Made by a program: the position numbers and the translations under genes. A DNA stretch of 37,162 bases from Intrasporangium_A sp039812505 (GTDB lineage Bacteria; Actinomycetota; Actinomycetes; Actinomycetales; Dermatophilaceae). The stretch's first letter is position 1; every line of letters starts with the position of its first letter. Shown here in pieces: positions 17,150 to 24,384 of this stretch. The stretch spans positions 1-37,162 of the forward strand of contig NZ_JBDIAQ010000020.1 of NCBI RefSeq assembly GCF_039812505.1, in the 5' to 3' direction. Below the pieces are notes generated by a model, which made no database searches, had not been told where the DNA came from, and saw only the letters and a list, made by a program, of their open reading frames with translations.

Positions 17150-17191
17150 TGTGCGTGGTTGTGGCTGCCCTGGCGACCACAACCACGCACA
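17150..17191 (+). terminator. Hairpin after the purine permease gene
   Basis: Perfect inverted repeat with 15-base arms (17150-17164 and 17177-17191) and a 12-base loop, beginning 22 bases after the stop. One arm reads TGTGCGTGGTTGTGG. It is probably a terminator, although the rather long arms and the GT-rich sequence could also be a dispersed palindromic repeat. Confidence 0.6.
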
Positions 17192-17226
17192 ACCCCGGTG
17201 GCGCCAAGGCGGGGACGCAACGCTCA

Positions 17227-17318
17227 GCCGAATCCGGGTTCCGTCAGAGCCGAACCCGGGATCGGGATCGTCAGCGCTGAACCCGGGTCTCGTCAGGCCG
17301 AACCCGGACCGTCAGGGC
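17227..17318. repeat. Four imperfect direct repeats at the putP 3' end
   Basis: Copies of G-C-Y-GAAYCCGG followed by CGTCAG start at 17227, 17249, 17276 and 17297 (spacings 22, 27, 21). The last copy contains the putP stop codon. Read on the putP strand, each copy begins TGACG and ends in a CCGGGTTCRGC-like core, as if the stop region had been duplicated in tandem. Confidence 0.7.
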
Positions 17319-18853
17319 CGGGCGGAGACGGGCGCAGTGTCCCGCACGCCGAAGCCGCCCTTGCGCAGCTCGCGCTCCATGGCGGTGAACTCCGCCTGGA
17401 CGTCCTCGTCGTCCTTCGCGGTCAGCCGGGAGACGAGCCAGGCGACGAGAAGCCCGGTCAGGAAGCCCGGCACGATCTCGTACATCCGGCTCGTCAGGGC
17501 CTCGATGGAGCCCCAGACGAAGACCACCACCGCACCGGAGAGCATGCCTGCCAGGGCGCCTCGCGCGGTGAGGCCACGCCAGTACAGGCTGAGCAGGACG
17601 ATCGGGCCGAACGCGCCACCGAACCCGGCCCAGGCGAACGCCACCAGGCTGAGGACGGAGGAGTCGGGGTTGAGCGCGAGCAGGAAGGCGATGACGGCCA
17701 CGGCGAGCACGCCGGAGCGACCGAGCAGCACCTCCTTGTGGGGGGTCGACTTCTTGCCGAGGATGTTGTAGAGGTCCTCGACGAGCGCGGACGAGCACAC
17801 GACCAGCTGCGAGGACATCGTCGACATGATCGCCGCCAGCACCGCCGCGAGCACGAACCCGGCCACGAGCGGGTGGAAGAAGATCTCGCTCAACAGCAGG
17901 AAGACGGTCTCCGGGTCACCCAGCTGTCTGGCCGGGTTGTTGGCGAAGTAGCCGATGCCGACCAGGGCCGTGGCGATCGCCCCGAGCGTGACCAGGACCA
18001 TCCACCCGATCCCGATGCGCCGGGCGGCCGTCGCATCGGCGGGGGTGCGCAGGGCCATGAAGCGCACCACGATGTGCGGCTGGCCGAAGTAGCCCAGCCC
18101 CCACGACGCGGTCGAGATGATGCCCAGCGTCCACAGCAGGCTGCTCCCCTCGCCGAACCCTGCGAAGAGGTTGAGCACGTCGGGCTTGGCCGCGTTCATC
18201 CGCTCGATCACGGTCCCGATCCCACCGGCCTGGAAGACCGCCACGATCGGCACCGCGATGAGTGCGCCCAGCATCAGCAGCCCCTGTGCCACGTCGGTCA
18301 GGGTCGCCCCGAGGAAGCCGCCGAACGTGGTGTAGAGCAGCGTGATGACCACGACCAGCAGCAGACCGCTCGTGTAGCCCCAGCCGAAGGAGGACATGAA
18401 GAACTTGCCGGCCGCGACCATGCCCGACGAGACGTAGAACGTGAAGAACACCAGCACTATCAGGCTGGCCGAGATCCGCAGGGCGTGCGAGTGGTCCTTG
18501 AGCCGCTTCTCGAAGAAGCTCGGGATGGTGATGGCGTTCTGCGACACCTCGGTGTAGGCCCGCAGCCGCGGCGCCACGATCTTCCAGTTCACCCAGGCCC
18601 CGATGACCAGCCCGATGGACATCCAGGCACCGACCAGGCCCACGGAGTAGATCAGCCCGGGCAGACCCATCAGCAGCCAGCCCGACATGTCGGCCGCGCC
18701 CGCGGACAGGGCGGCCACGCCCGGCCGCAGCCCACGCCCGGCCAGCATGTAGTCGTCCAGGTCGGAGGTGCGTCGGTAGGCGAAGTAGCCGATGGCCAGC
18801 ATCCCGATGAAGTAGAGCACGATCGCGATGAGATGGAACGTCTTGGCGTCCAT
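17312..18853 (-). CDS. putP: Sodium/proline symporter (SSS family)
   Basis: Sodium-coupled transporter of 513 residues with 13 predicted helices. The PutP pattern is visible: FIGMLAIGYFAYRRTSDLDDYMLAGRGL at the N terminus, ALSAGAADMSGWLLMGLPG (the Ala-Asp-Met-Ser-Gly-Trp motif of sodium and proline binding), GYFGQPHIVVRFMA, and MSTMSSQLVVCSSALVEDLY in the core. The short charged tail is typical. The ATG at 18853 is preferred, with GAGGA 8 bases upstream; an upstream in-frame extension lacks family resemblance. It imports proline as nutrient or osmolyte. It diverges from the MarR regulator, with 163 bases between starts. No PutA proline dehydrogenase is in the window. Confidence 0.93.
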   Translation of the reverse strand: MDAKTFHLIAIVLYFIGMLAIGYFAYRRTSDLDDYMLAGRGLRPGVAALSAGAADMSGWLLMGLPGLIYSVGLVGAWMSIGLVIGAWVNWKIVAPRLRAYTEVSQNAITIPSFFEKRLKDHSHALRISASLIVLVFFTFYVSSGMVAAGKFFMSSFGWGYTSGLLLVVVITLLYTTFGGFLGATLTDVAQGLLMLGALIAVPIVAVFQAGGIGTVIERMNAAKPDVLNLFAGFGEGSSLLWTLGIISTASWGLGYFGQPHIVVRFMALRTPADATAARRIGIGWMVLVTLGAIATALVGIGYFANNPARQLGDPETVFLLLSEIFFHPLVAGFVLAAVLAAIMSTMSSQLVVCSSALVEDLYNILGKKSTPHKEVLLGRSGVLAVAVIAFLLALNPDSSVLSLVAFAWAGFGGAFGPIVLLSLYWRGLTARGALAGMLSGAVVVFVWGSIEALTSRMYEIVPGFLTGLLVAWLVSRLTAKDDEDVQAEFTAMERELRKGGFGVRDTAPVSARP

Positions 18854-18885
18854 GGCACGGTCCTCACTCTGGGGGGCGCCAGAAG

Positions 18886-18914
18886 ACGCTAGCACCGCGC
18901 TCGCGCCCGTGTAA
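18886..18914 (-). promoter_or_regulatory. putP promoter
   Basis: On the minus strand TTACAC (18914-18909) and TAGCGT (18891-18886) are separated by exactly 17 bases. The predicted start near 18879 leaves a leader of about 26 bases containing the GAGGA ribosome site. Confidence 0.6.
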
Positions 18915-18963
18915 ACGCACGCCGGCCGCCCCGGACCCATCTGCCGGCCCGACCCTCGGAATG

Positions 18964-18991
18964 ATTAGCACGACTAATGAGTTACGCTAAC
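18964..18991. promoter_or_regulatory. marR promoter and likely MarR operator
   Basis: An AT-rich patch holds ATTAG (18964-18968) / CTAAT (18974-18978) and GTTA-CGC-TAAC (18981-18991) inverted repeats. The second overlaps TACGCT (18983-18988), a -10 box for the marR gene. AT-rich inverted repeats over the own promoter are usual for autorepressing MarR proteins. Confidence 0.5.
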
Positions 18992-19016
18992 TAGTTGTCA
19001 GGAGGGATGGGAAGCA

Positions 19017-19481
19017 GTGGGTGGACAGGGCGAACGGGCCCGCGCTGAGGTGACCGCGTTGAGCCGGACGGAACTCGCGCGGCTGGCGAGCGACCTGCGT
19101 CTGGCCTGCATGCGCATCTCGCGCCGGGTGCGCTACGAGTCGGACCTGCTCCTGCCGCCGCACCAGTTCTCGGTGCTGTCCCGGCTCGAGTCCACTCCGC
19201 GGACCAACAGCGAGCTCGCCGAGATCGAACGGGTCTCGGCGCCGAGCATGAAGCGCACGACGAACTGCCTGGTCGAGGCGGGCTACGTGTCCCGTGCGGA
19301 CGACCCGCAGGACGGGCGACAGGTCATCCTCTCGCTCACCCCGGAGGGCCTGAAGGCCCTCAGACGGATCCGCCGCCACCGTGACGAGTGGATGCTGCAA
19401 CGGTTCGAGGGTCTGACCGAGCAGGAGCACGCGCTGCTGGCCTCGGTGCGCGACGTCCTGCTCAAGGTGGCGAGCGAGTGA
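19017..19481 (+). CDS. MarR-family transcriptional regulator
   Basis: Dimeric winged-helix regulator of 154 residues. After a short charged head, the helices flanking VRYESDLLLPPHQFSVLSRL lead to the recognition helix region SELAEIERVSAPSMKRTTNCLVEAGYV. The wing is DPQDGRQVILSLTPEG, where DxRxxxxxLT is the family signature. The GTG start at 19017 follows AGGAGG (19000-19005) by 11 bases. It overlaps the MFS gene by GTGA, so it most likely represses its own operon and the exporter until a toxic ligand binds. AT-rich inverted repeats overlap its -10 box. Confidence 0.9.
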   Translation: MGGQGERARAEVTALSRTELARLASDLRLACMRISRRVRYESDLLLPPHQFSVLSRLESTPRTNSELAEIERVSAPSMKRTTNCLVEAGYVSRADDPQDGRQVILSLTPEGLKALRRIRRHRDEWMLQRFEGLTEQEHALLASVRDVLLKVASE

Positions 19482-20779
19482 GCCCCACTTTCCAGTCCTT
19501 GGGCGTCCGCAACTACCGGATCTACGCCAGCGGCTCCATCGTCTCGAACGTCGGCACCTGGATGGGCCGGGTCGCCCAGGACTGGCTCGTCCTGACGGTG
19601 CTGACCGCCGGGTCGGCCTCGGCCCTCGGCATCGTGACCGGGCTGCAGTTCCTGCCCTTCCTGATCCTCGCGCCCTGGGCCGGCATGGTCGCCGACCGTG
19701 TCCCGAACCGCCGCCTGCTGTTCATGACCCAGTCGGCCCTGCTGCTGACTGCGCTCGTGCTGGCGGTGATCACGGCCCTGGGGGTCGTGCAGCTCTGGCA
19801 CGTCTACCTCATCGCGTTCGCCCAGGGCGTCGCTACCGCGTTCGACAACCCGGCGCGGCAGACGTTCGTATCCGAGATGGTCGGCCGGGACCACCTGGCC
19901 AACGCGGTCGCGCTCAACAGCGCCTCGTTCAACCTCGGCCGACTCGTGGGCCCCGGTGTCGCCGGCCTGGTCATCGCCGTCGCCGGGATCGCCCCTGCCC
20001 TGTTCGTGAACGCCGCGAGCTTCCTGTTCGTCCTCGCCGCGCTGGCCCGGATGAACCCCGCCGAGCTCACCCCTGCCCCGAAGTCGCGTGGCAAGGGCCA
20101 GATCCGCGAGGGGCTGCGCTACGTCAAGGGCCGCCCGGACATCCAGCTGGTGATGTTCCTCGTGTTCATCCTCGGCACGTTCGGGATGAACTTCCAGATG
20201 ACGACGGCGCTGATGGCCACTCAGGTGTTCCACAAGGGAGCCGGCGAGTACGGCCTGCTCGGCTCGATCATGGCGGTCGGCTCGCTGGTCGGCGCCCTGA
20301 TCGCGGCCCGTCGCAACCACCCCCGGCTGCGGATCCTGCTGGTCGCCCTGACCGGCTTCACGGCAGCGACGCTGCTGCTGTCGATCGCGCCGAGCTATGC
20401 CCTGTTCGCCGTCTTCCTCGTGCCGACCGGGCTCGCGTCGCTGACCGCGCTGACCACCGCGAACGCCACGGTCCAGCTGGCGGTCGACCCGGCCATGCGC
20501 GGCCGGGTGATGGCCCTCTACATGGCGATCTTCTTCGGCGGCACCCCACTCGGCTCGCCGGTCATCGGCTGGATCGGCGACGCCTTCGGGGCCCGCTGGA
20601 CCATCGCGATCGGCACGATCATGGTCGGCCTGTCGCTTCTGGTCGTGGCCGTCTGGGCCGCCAGGACGCACAATGTGGCGGTGAGCTTCCGGGCCCAGGG
20701 TCACCCCCGCATCAGCATCGCCGTGAACCGTCCGGCGCTGCCGGAGCCCAGCGAGCCGGCTCCCGAGGCGGTCAAGTGA
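19478..20779 (+). CDS. MFS exporter (EntS/TMS3-like)
   Basis: Major facilitator of 433 residues with 12 predicted helices, of the enterobactin-exporter-like branch (N-terminal LGVRNYRIYASGSIVSNVGTWM; motif A-like GMVADRVPNRRLL; DNPARQTFVSEMV after helix 4). This branch usually exports drugs or siderophores. The GTG start overlaps the MarR stop as GTGA, which fixes both the start and an operon link. The C-terminal tail (about 35 residues) is Pro/Glu-rich and cytoplasmic. Control by MarR is inferred from arrangement. A 29-codon membrane peptide follows with another GTGA overlap. Confidence 0.9.
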   Translation: MSPTFQSLGVRNYRIYASGSIVSNVGTWMGRVAQDWLVLTVLTAGSASALGIVTGLQFLPFLILAPWAGMVADRVPNRRLLFMTQSALLLTALVLAVITALGVVQLWHVYLIAFAQGVATAFDNPARQTFVSEMVGRDHLANAVALNSASFNLGRLVGPGVAGLVIAVAGIAPALFVNAASFLFVLAALARMNPAELTPAPKSRGKGQIREGLRYVKGRPDIQLVMFLVFILGTFGMNFQMTTALMATQVFHKGAGEYGLLGSIMAVGSLVGALIAARRNHPRLRILLVALTGFTAATLLLSIAPSYALFAVFLVPTGLASLTALTTANATVQLAVDPAMRGRVMALYMAIFFGGTPLGSPVIGWIGDAFGARWTIAIGTIMVGLSLLVVAVWAARTHNVAVSFRAQGHPRISIAVNRPALPEPSEPAPEAVK

Positions 20780-20865
20780 ACTTCAAGTTCCGCCACCGGA
20801 TCACCATCGCCGCGCTGGCCCTGTTCTTGGCGATCGCCCTCGTCGCGGCCATCGTGAACCGCTGA
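20776..20865 (+). CDS. 29-residue single-pass membrane peptide
   Basis: Short frame starting with GTG that overlaps the MFS stop codon as GTGA (20776-20779), the same coupling used between marR and the MFS gene. The product starts VNFKFRHR, a basic cytoplasmic head, followed by one strongly hydrophobic helix (about residues 9-26, ITIAALALFLAIALVAAI) and ends in VNR. The composition fits a real small membrane protein, possibly an accessory of the exporter. No family is recognised. It ends 10 bases before the convergent serC stop. Confidence 0.55.
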   Translation: MNFKFRHRITIAALALFLAIALVAAIVNR

Positions 20866-20875
20866 CCGGCCTCGG

Positions 20876-22003
20876 TCAGGCCAGCGCGGCCACCACGTGG
20901 TCGATGCACCGGGTAAGCCTGGTGACGTCCTCGGGCTCGACGGCCGGGAACATCGCGACCCGCAGCTGGTTGCGGCCCAGCTTGCGGTACGGCTCGACGT
21001 CGACCACGCCGTTGGCCCGCAGCACCCCGGCGACTGCAGCGGCATCGACCGCGTCGTCGAAGTCGATGGTGCCCACGACCCGCGAGCGTGCTGCCGGCTC
21101 GGCGACATAGGGCGTCGTGTAGGACGTCCGCTCGGCCCACTCGTACAGGCGGGTCGACGAGTCCTCGGTCCGCGAGGTCGCCCAGCTGAGGCCGCCGTTG
21201 CCGTTCAGCCACTCGAGCTGGGCGGCGAGCATCGCCAGCGTGGCCACCGCGGGGGTGTTGTAGGTCTGGTTCTTGCGGCTGTTCTCGATCGCGGTCGGCA
21301 GGCTGAAGAAGTCGGGCACCCAGCGGTCCGTGGCCGCGATCTGCTCGACGCGGGCGAGCGCGGCGGGGGAGAAGAGCGCGAGCCAGAGACCACCGTCGGA
21401 GGCGAAGGACTTCTGCGGCGCGAAGTAGTAGACGTCGGCCTCGCGCACGTCGACCGGCAGGCCGCCGGCGCCGGAGGTCGCGTCGACCAGCACGAGCGTG
21501 TCGCCGGTGCGCTCGACCCGCCGCACCGGGGCCATCACACCCGTCGAGGTCTCGTTGTGGGGCCAGGCGTAGACGTCGACCCCGGCCTCGGCCTTCGGCT
21601 CGGCGAGCGTGCCGGGCGGAGACTCGATGATCGTCGGCTCGCCGAGGAACGGCGCCCGGAGGGTCACCTTGGCGAACTTGCTCGAGAACTCACCGAACGA
21701 CAGGTGCTGCGCGCGATCGCGCACGAGCCCGAATGCCGCGATGTCCCAGAACGCCGTCGAGCCGCCGTTGCCGAGGACCACCTCATAGTCCTCCGGCAGG
21801 CTGAACAGGCTCGCCAGCCCCTCCCGGACGGCGCCGACGAGGTTCCGGACCGGCGCCTGCCGGTGCGAGGTGCCGAGCACGGTCCGGGAGATCGAGCTCA
21901 GGTAGTCGACCTGCTCGGGGCGGACCTTCGAGGGACCGGACCCGAACCGGCCGTCGCTGGGCAGCAGGTCCCGGGGGATGGTCACGGCAGGTGCATCGGT
22001 CAC
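20876..22003 (-). CDS. serC: Phosphoserine aminotransferase
   Basis: Pyridoxal-phosphate enzyme of 375 residues converting 3-phosphohydroxypyruvate and glutamate to phosphoserine in serine synthesis. It belongs to the actinobacterial branch (Rv0884c type). Visible are RFGSGPSKVRPEQV at the N terminus, GNGGSTAFWD for cofactor phosphate binding, WPHNETSTGV, VDATSGAGG with the aspartate that contacts the cofactor ring, and Lys198 in FAPQKSFASDGG as the Schiff-base lysine. The GTG start at 22003 has GAAGG about 8 bases upstream. Genes for PLP supply (pdxH, 2.4 kb away) and serine use do not form an operon with it. Confidence 0.95.
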   Translation of the reverse strand: MTDAPAVTIPRDLLPSDGRFGSGPSKVRPEQVDYLSSISRTVLGTSHRQAPVRNLVGAVREGLASLFSLPEDYEVVLGNGGSTAFWDIAAFGLVRDRAQHLSFGEFSSKFAKVTLRAPFLGEPTIIESPPGTLAEPKAEAGVDVYAWPHNETSTGVMAPVRRVERTGDTLVLVDATSGAGGLPVDVREADVYYFAPQKSFASDGGLWLALFSPAALARVEQIAATDRWVPDFFSLPTAIENSRKNQTYNTPAVATLAMLAAQLEWLNGNGGLSWATSRTEDSSTRLYEWAERTSYTTPYVAEPAARSRVVGTIDFDDAVDAAAVAGVLRANGVVDVEPYRKLGRNQLRVAMFPAVEPEDVTRLTRCIDHVVAALA

Positions 22004-22159
22004 GGTTGTTGCCTTCGCTCAAGGGGATACAGGGGTGCGACGCCGTTGTCGCCGTCCATTGAAGCGCACATCCCGGCCGGACCACCTCGGCGGGTCATCG
22101 GGTGGACGGCGTTCTCGGCTCCGAACGCGTCGCCTCGCCGTATCCACGCCGTCTTCAGG

Positions 22160-22185
22160 CAGCGCAGACGCGTCAACGCGCCGCA
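22160..22185. repeat. Half-copy of the palindromic element, downstream flank of the DUF559-type gene
   Basis: Twenty-six bases beginning CAGCGCAGAC match 23 of 26 positions of 23187-23212, in the same orientation, on the other side of the DUF559-type gene. It lies 7 bases past that gene's stop codon. Confidence 0.7.
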
Positions 22186-22192
22186 TCTTGCA

Positions 22193-23074
22193 TCAGGCCG
22201 CGTCGTCCTGAAGGACGGTTCGGATACGTCGGTCGATCAGATGGATGCTGTCCAGCTCGGACCAGACGAAGCGCGCCATGAGCCACTGTCGGCGCCGGAA
22301 CGAGTCTTCGCGGCGCTTCTCCCGGAACACGGCGCCCGGGCCGTCGTCACCGCGATACTTGATGGCTCCGTCGAACTCGAGCAGCAGCCGGGTCCCCCTG
22401 ACGCGGAAGTCGGCGAACCTGCACCCGGAGTCTGTCTCGACCCGGAACTGCGGCTCGACCTCCCAGCCCAGAGACCGTACCCGGTGCCCGAGGATGCTCT
22501 CGCCGGGTGACTCGATCCGCGCGTCGGCCTCGGCCAGAATGGCCCGAACCGGGCCGACATTGGTGTGCCCGGCGAAGATCGGGAGTGCCGCCGTCAGCTC
22601 ACCGAGGCTCGTCCGGCCGGTGTGGAGGGCCGCGTCGGCAGCGGCGAGCGCGGTCAGCGGCTGGTACTCGAGGCCGGACTGGATGACGGCATGGGCCACT
22701 GGGACACGGTCTGACGCCTCGAGCCCCGGGATCGCGGCATGCAGCTTCACCGGCGGGCGGATCCGCGACGAGCCAGGGCCGATCCGGGTCAGGTGCACCC
22801 GGGCGAGTCCGGCATACACCGTGGGCAGGCCGTGCCAGATGAGGCCGGAGGTGTGGCTCGCCATGGCTCGTCGACCCATCCGGAGGAACGCGGCTCGGGT
22901 GGCCAGGCGGTTCCAGTCGGTCTGGTCCTGTGGCGGGCGCGTGGCGTACCAGCCGCGGATCAGCGGATACGCATCGCCCGTGCCTACGAGCCTGGCCAAG
23001 GCGTCGGAGGTGACTCCGGCGCGGCATGCCTGGGCCGCCGAGAAGACCTCGCGCAGGGCGAACTCGGACGGCAT
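22193..23074 (-). CDS. AbiEi-like winged-helix protein with DUF559/Vsr-like nuclease fold
   Basis: Protein of about 293 residues. The N-terminal part (EFALREVFSAAQACRAGVTSDALARLV ... LIRGWYA) resembles the winged helix of AbiEi-type antitoxins. The C-terminal 90 residues follow the DUF559/very-short-patch-repair pattern of PD-(D/E)XK enzymes: ESILGHRVRSLGWEVEPQF, FADFRVRG, then LLLEFDGAIKY, in which the Asp and the Glu-x-Asp could bind metal. Such proteins are multicopy in many actinobacteria, with no proven role. No AbiEii toxin partner is adjacent, so it is not called a toxin-antitoxin pair. ATG codons lie at 23092, 23083 and 23074; the last is used because GGAGG lies 10 bases upstream. Related palindromic sequences flank it on both sides. 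Confidence 0.78.
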   Translation of the reverse strand: MPSEFALREVFSAAQACRAGVTSDALARLVGTGDAYPLIRGWYATRPPQDQTDWNRLATRAAFLRMGRRAMASHTSGLIWHGLPTVYAGLARVHLTRIGPGSSRIRPPVKLHAAIPGLEASDRVPVAHAVIQSGLEYQPLTALAAADAALHTGRTSLGELTAALPIFAGHTNVGPVRAILAEADARIESPGESILGHRVRSLGWEVEPQFRVETDSGCRFADFRVRGTRLLLEFDGAIKYRGDDGPGAVFREKRREDSFRRRQWLMARFVWSELDSIHLIDRRIRTVLQDDAA

Positions 23075-23153
23075 CGCTGGCATGCCTCCCATCGTCGCCG
23101 AAACGGCGGGCTCGCCGCTGGAGCCTGTGGACAACCGGCCCGAGGTTGCCGCT

Positions 23154-23211
23154 GCGTCGCGTTGACGAGTCTGCGTCGCCAGCAGCCAGCGCAGACTCGT
23201 CAATGCGACGC
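23154..23211. repeat. 22-base-arm palindromic element, upstream flank of the DUF559-type gene
   Basis: Arms 23154-23175 and 23190-23211 (one begins GCGTCGCGTTGACGAG) are complementary at 21 of 22 positions; the exception is a G-T pair. The loop is 14 bases. It sits between the divergent DUF559-type and pentapeptide-repeat genes, where a terminator has no obvious use, and part of it recurs at 22160-22185. Confidence 0.85.
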
Positions 23212-23269
23212 ACGTGGCGGAGCACGGTGCGTTCGTTCGCCGGGCGTTCGTTCGCGTCATGATGGCACG

Positions 23270-23896
23270 GTGCAGATCCCCGACCAGCGGCTATTCCCAG
23301 ACCCGAGCTTCGTAGGGCAGGACGTCGACCTCGACGGTTACCGGTTCGAGGCCACCGACTTCACCCGCGCTTACGCGCAGGGACGCACGTTCCTGGAGTG
23401 CACCCTCGTCGGGTGCGACCTCAGCGAGGCCTTTCTCGACGGTTCGCGGTGGTCCAGGTGCACCTGGGAGCGACTCCACGGCGCGGGGATCTCCCTGGTC
23501 GAGGCGAGCCTGCACGACGTCGTCATCGACCGGTGTCGACTCGGGGCGGTCTCGGCGTTGGGATCGCACTGGCGTGGGGTCACCGTTCGTGGCGGCAAGA
23601 TCGACTTCCTCAACCTGCGTGGTGCGACCCTGAAGAACGTCACGTTTGAGGACTGCGTGCTCATCGAGTTCGACCTGCAGGAGGCGACGGTCGACACGGT
23701 CCGCTTCGACGGGTGCCGGCTCGTCGAGCCAGAGTTCGGGCGGGGTCGCTACAACACCCTCGACCTCGCCGGGGCCGAGCTCGTCTCACCCCACGGCGTC
23801 GCCGGCCTGCGCGGGGCCCGGGTCAGTCGTCTGCAACTGATCGACCTCGGCCCCGTCCTGGCGGCCGAGGCGGGCATCGAGGTCACCGAGGGGTGA
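23270..23896 (+). CDS. Pentapeptide-repeat protein
   Basis: Protein of 208 residues built from pentapeptide repeats that fold as a right-handed quadrilateral beta helix. Runs with the A/C-x-L/F-x-x pattern include FEATDFTRAYAQGRTFLEC, TLVGCDLSEAFLDGS, LRGATLKNVTFEDCVLIEF and VRFDGCRLVEPEF. The last 30 residues are non-repetitive. Some members mimic DNA and protect gyrase, but nothing here assigns a function. The GTG at 23270 lacks a Shine-Dalgarno; a CATGAT sequence 6 bases upstream may serve as a leaderless -10. The 22-base-arm palindrome lies about 60 bases upstream. Confidence 0.85.
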   Translation: MQIPDQRLFPDPSFVGQDVDLDGYRFEATDFTRAYAQGRTFLECTLVGCDLSEAFLDGSRWSRCTWERLHGAGISLVEASLHDVVIDRCRLGAVSALGSHWRGVTVRGGKIDFLNLRGATLKNVTFEDCVLIEFDLQEATVDTVRFDGCRLVEPEFGRGRYNTLDLAGAELVSPHGVAGLRGARVSRLQLIDLGPVLAAEAGIEVTEG

Positions 23897-23911
23897 GCGG
23901 CATCGTCGAGC

Positions 23912-24289
23912 TCAGTGCGAGCGCCGCAGCGCGGTCGCGGCGTGGTCGCGCAGCCGTGCCTTCGCGGAGACGCGAACGTCGGTGTGCACCCGTCGCGTGA
24001 GGTCGGCGCCGCGGAGCAGGTCGGCGAGCGGGACGTCGGTCATCGGGTGGACGGTGATCGCCGTGTCGCCGGTGAAAACGACCCAGTGGGCGCGCTCGCC
24101 GCGGTAGACCTTGAGGATGCTGCCCTCCGAGACGGTCCGGGCGTGTGCGTATGCCGCTCGGCGGGCCTGCTCGCTCGCGACGACCTTCTCCGCGGGCCCG
24201 CGCAGCGCCTGGGCCGCCACCCAGACCCGGGGACCGTATCTGACCCCGAGCACGACCGCGGTCGCCAGCAGCCGGCGGCTGCGCGTCAT
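23912..24289 (-). CDS. Hypothetical protein, 125 residues
   Basis: I do not recognise the family. The ATG at 24289 is preceded by GAGGAGGG at 6 bases, a strong ribosome site supporting a real gene. The N terminus (RRLLATAVVLGVRYGPRVWVAAQAL) is weakly hydrophobic and basic, perhaps a membrane-associated helix. The middle (GSILKVYRGERAHWVVFTGDTAITVHP) looks like beta strands, and the C terminus is helical and basic. It has no cysteine. It diverges from pdxH across 95 bases with a perfect 10-base-arm hairpin that would lie in its leader, and converges with the pentapeptide-repeat gene, 15 bases from its stop. Confidence 0.7.
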   Translation of the reverse strand: MTRSRRLLATAVVLGVRYGPRVWVAAQALRGPAEKVVASEQARRAAYAHARTVSEGSILKVYRGERAHWVVFTGDTAITVHPMTDVPLADLLRGADLTRRVHTDVRVSAKARLRDHAATALRRSH

Positions 24290-24341
24290 CCGGGCCCTCC
24301 TCGATCACGCGGGTGCCCACCGGGCTCGCCCGGCGATGCGA

Positions 24342-24365
24342 CACGTCCGGCAGCGGCCGGACGTG
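24342..24365. repeat. Hairpin in the divergent region before pdxH
   Basis: Perfect inverted repeat CACGTCCGGC (24342-24351) / GCCGGACGTG (24356-24365) with a 4-base loop. It lies 7 bases upstream of the pdxH -10 box. It would fall in the 5' leader of the minus-strand gene if that starts from TAGGGT at 24375-24370. It could be an operator or a leader structure. Confidence 0.6.
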
Positions 24366-24372
24366 CCCACCC

Positions 24373-24378
24373 TAGTCT
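24373..24378 (+). promoter_or_regulatory. -10 box (TAGTCT) of leaderless pdxH
   Basis: TAGTCT ends 6 bases before the ATG at 24385, consistent with a leaderless transcript. On the minus strand the overlapping TAGGGT (24375-24370) may serve the divergent hypothetical gene. Confidence 0.5.
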
Positions 24379-24384
24379 GTGCCA

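Noticed and set aside
22193..23074. Toxin-antitoxin system based on the AbiEi-like N terminus
   Set aside because: No AbiEii-type nucleotidyltransferase is adjacent; the neighbours are serC and a pentapeptide-repeat gene on the other strand.
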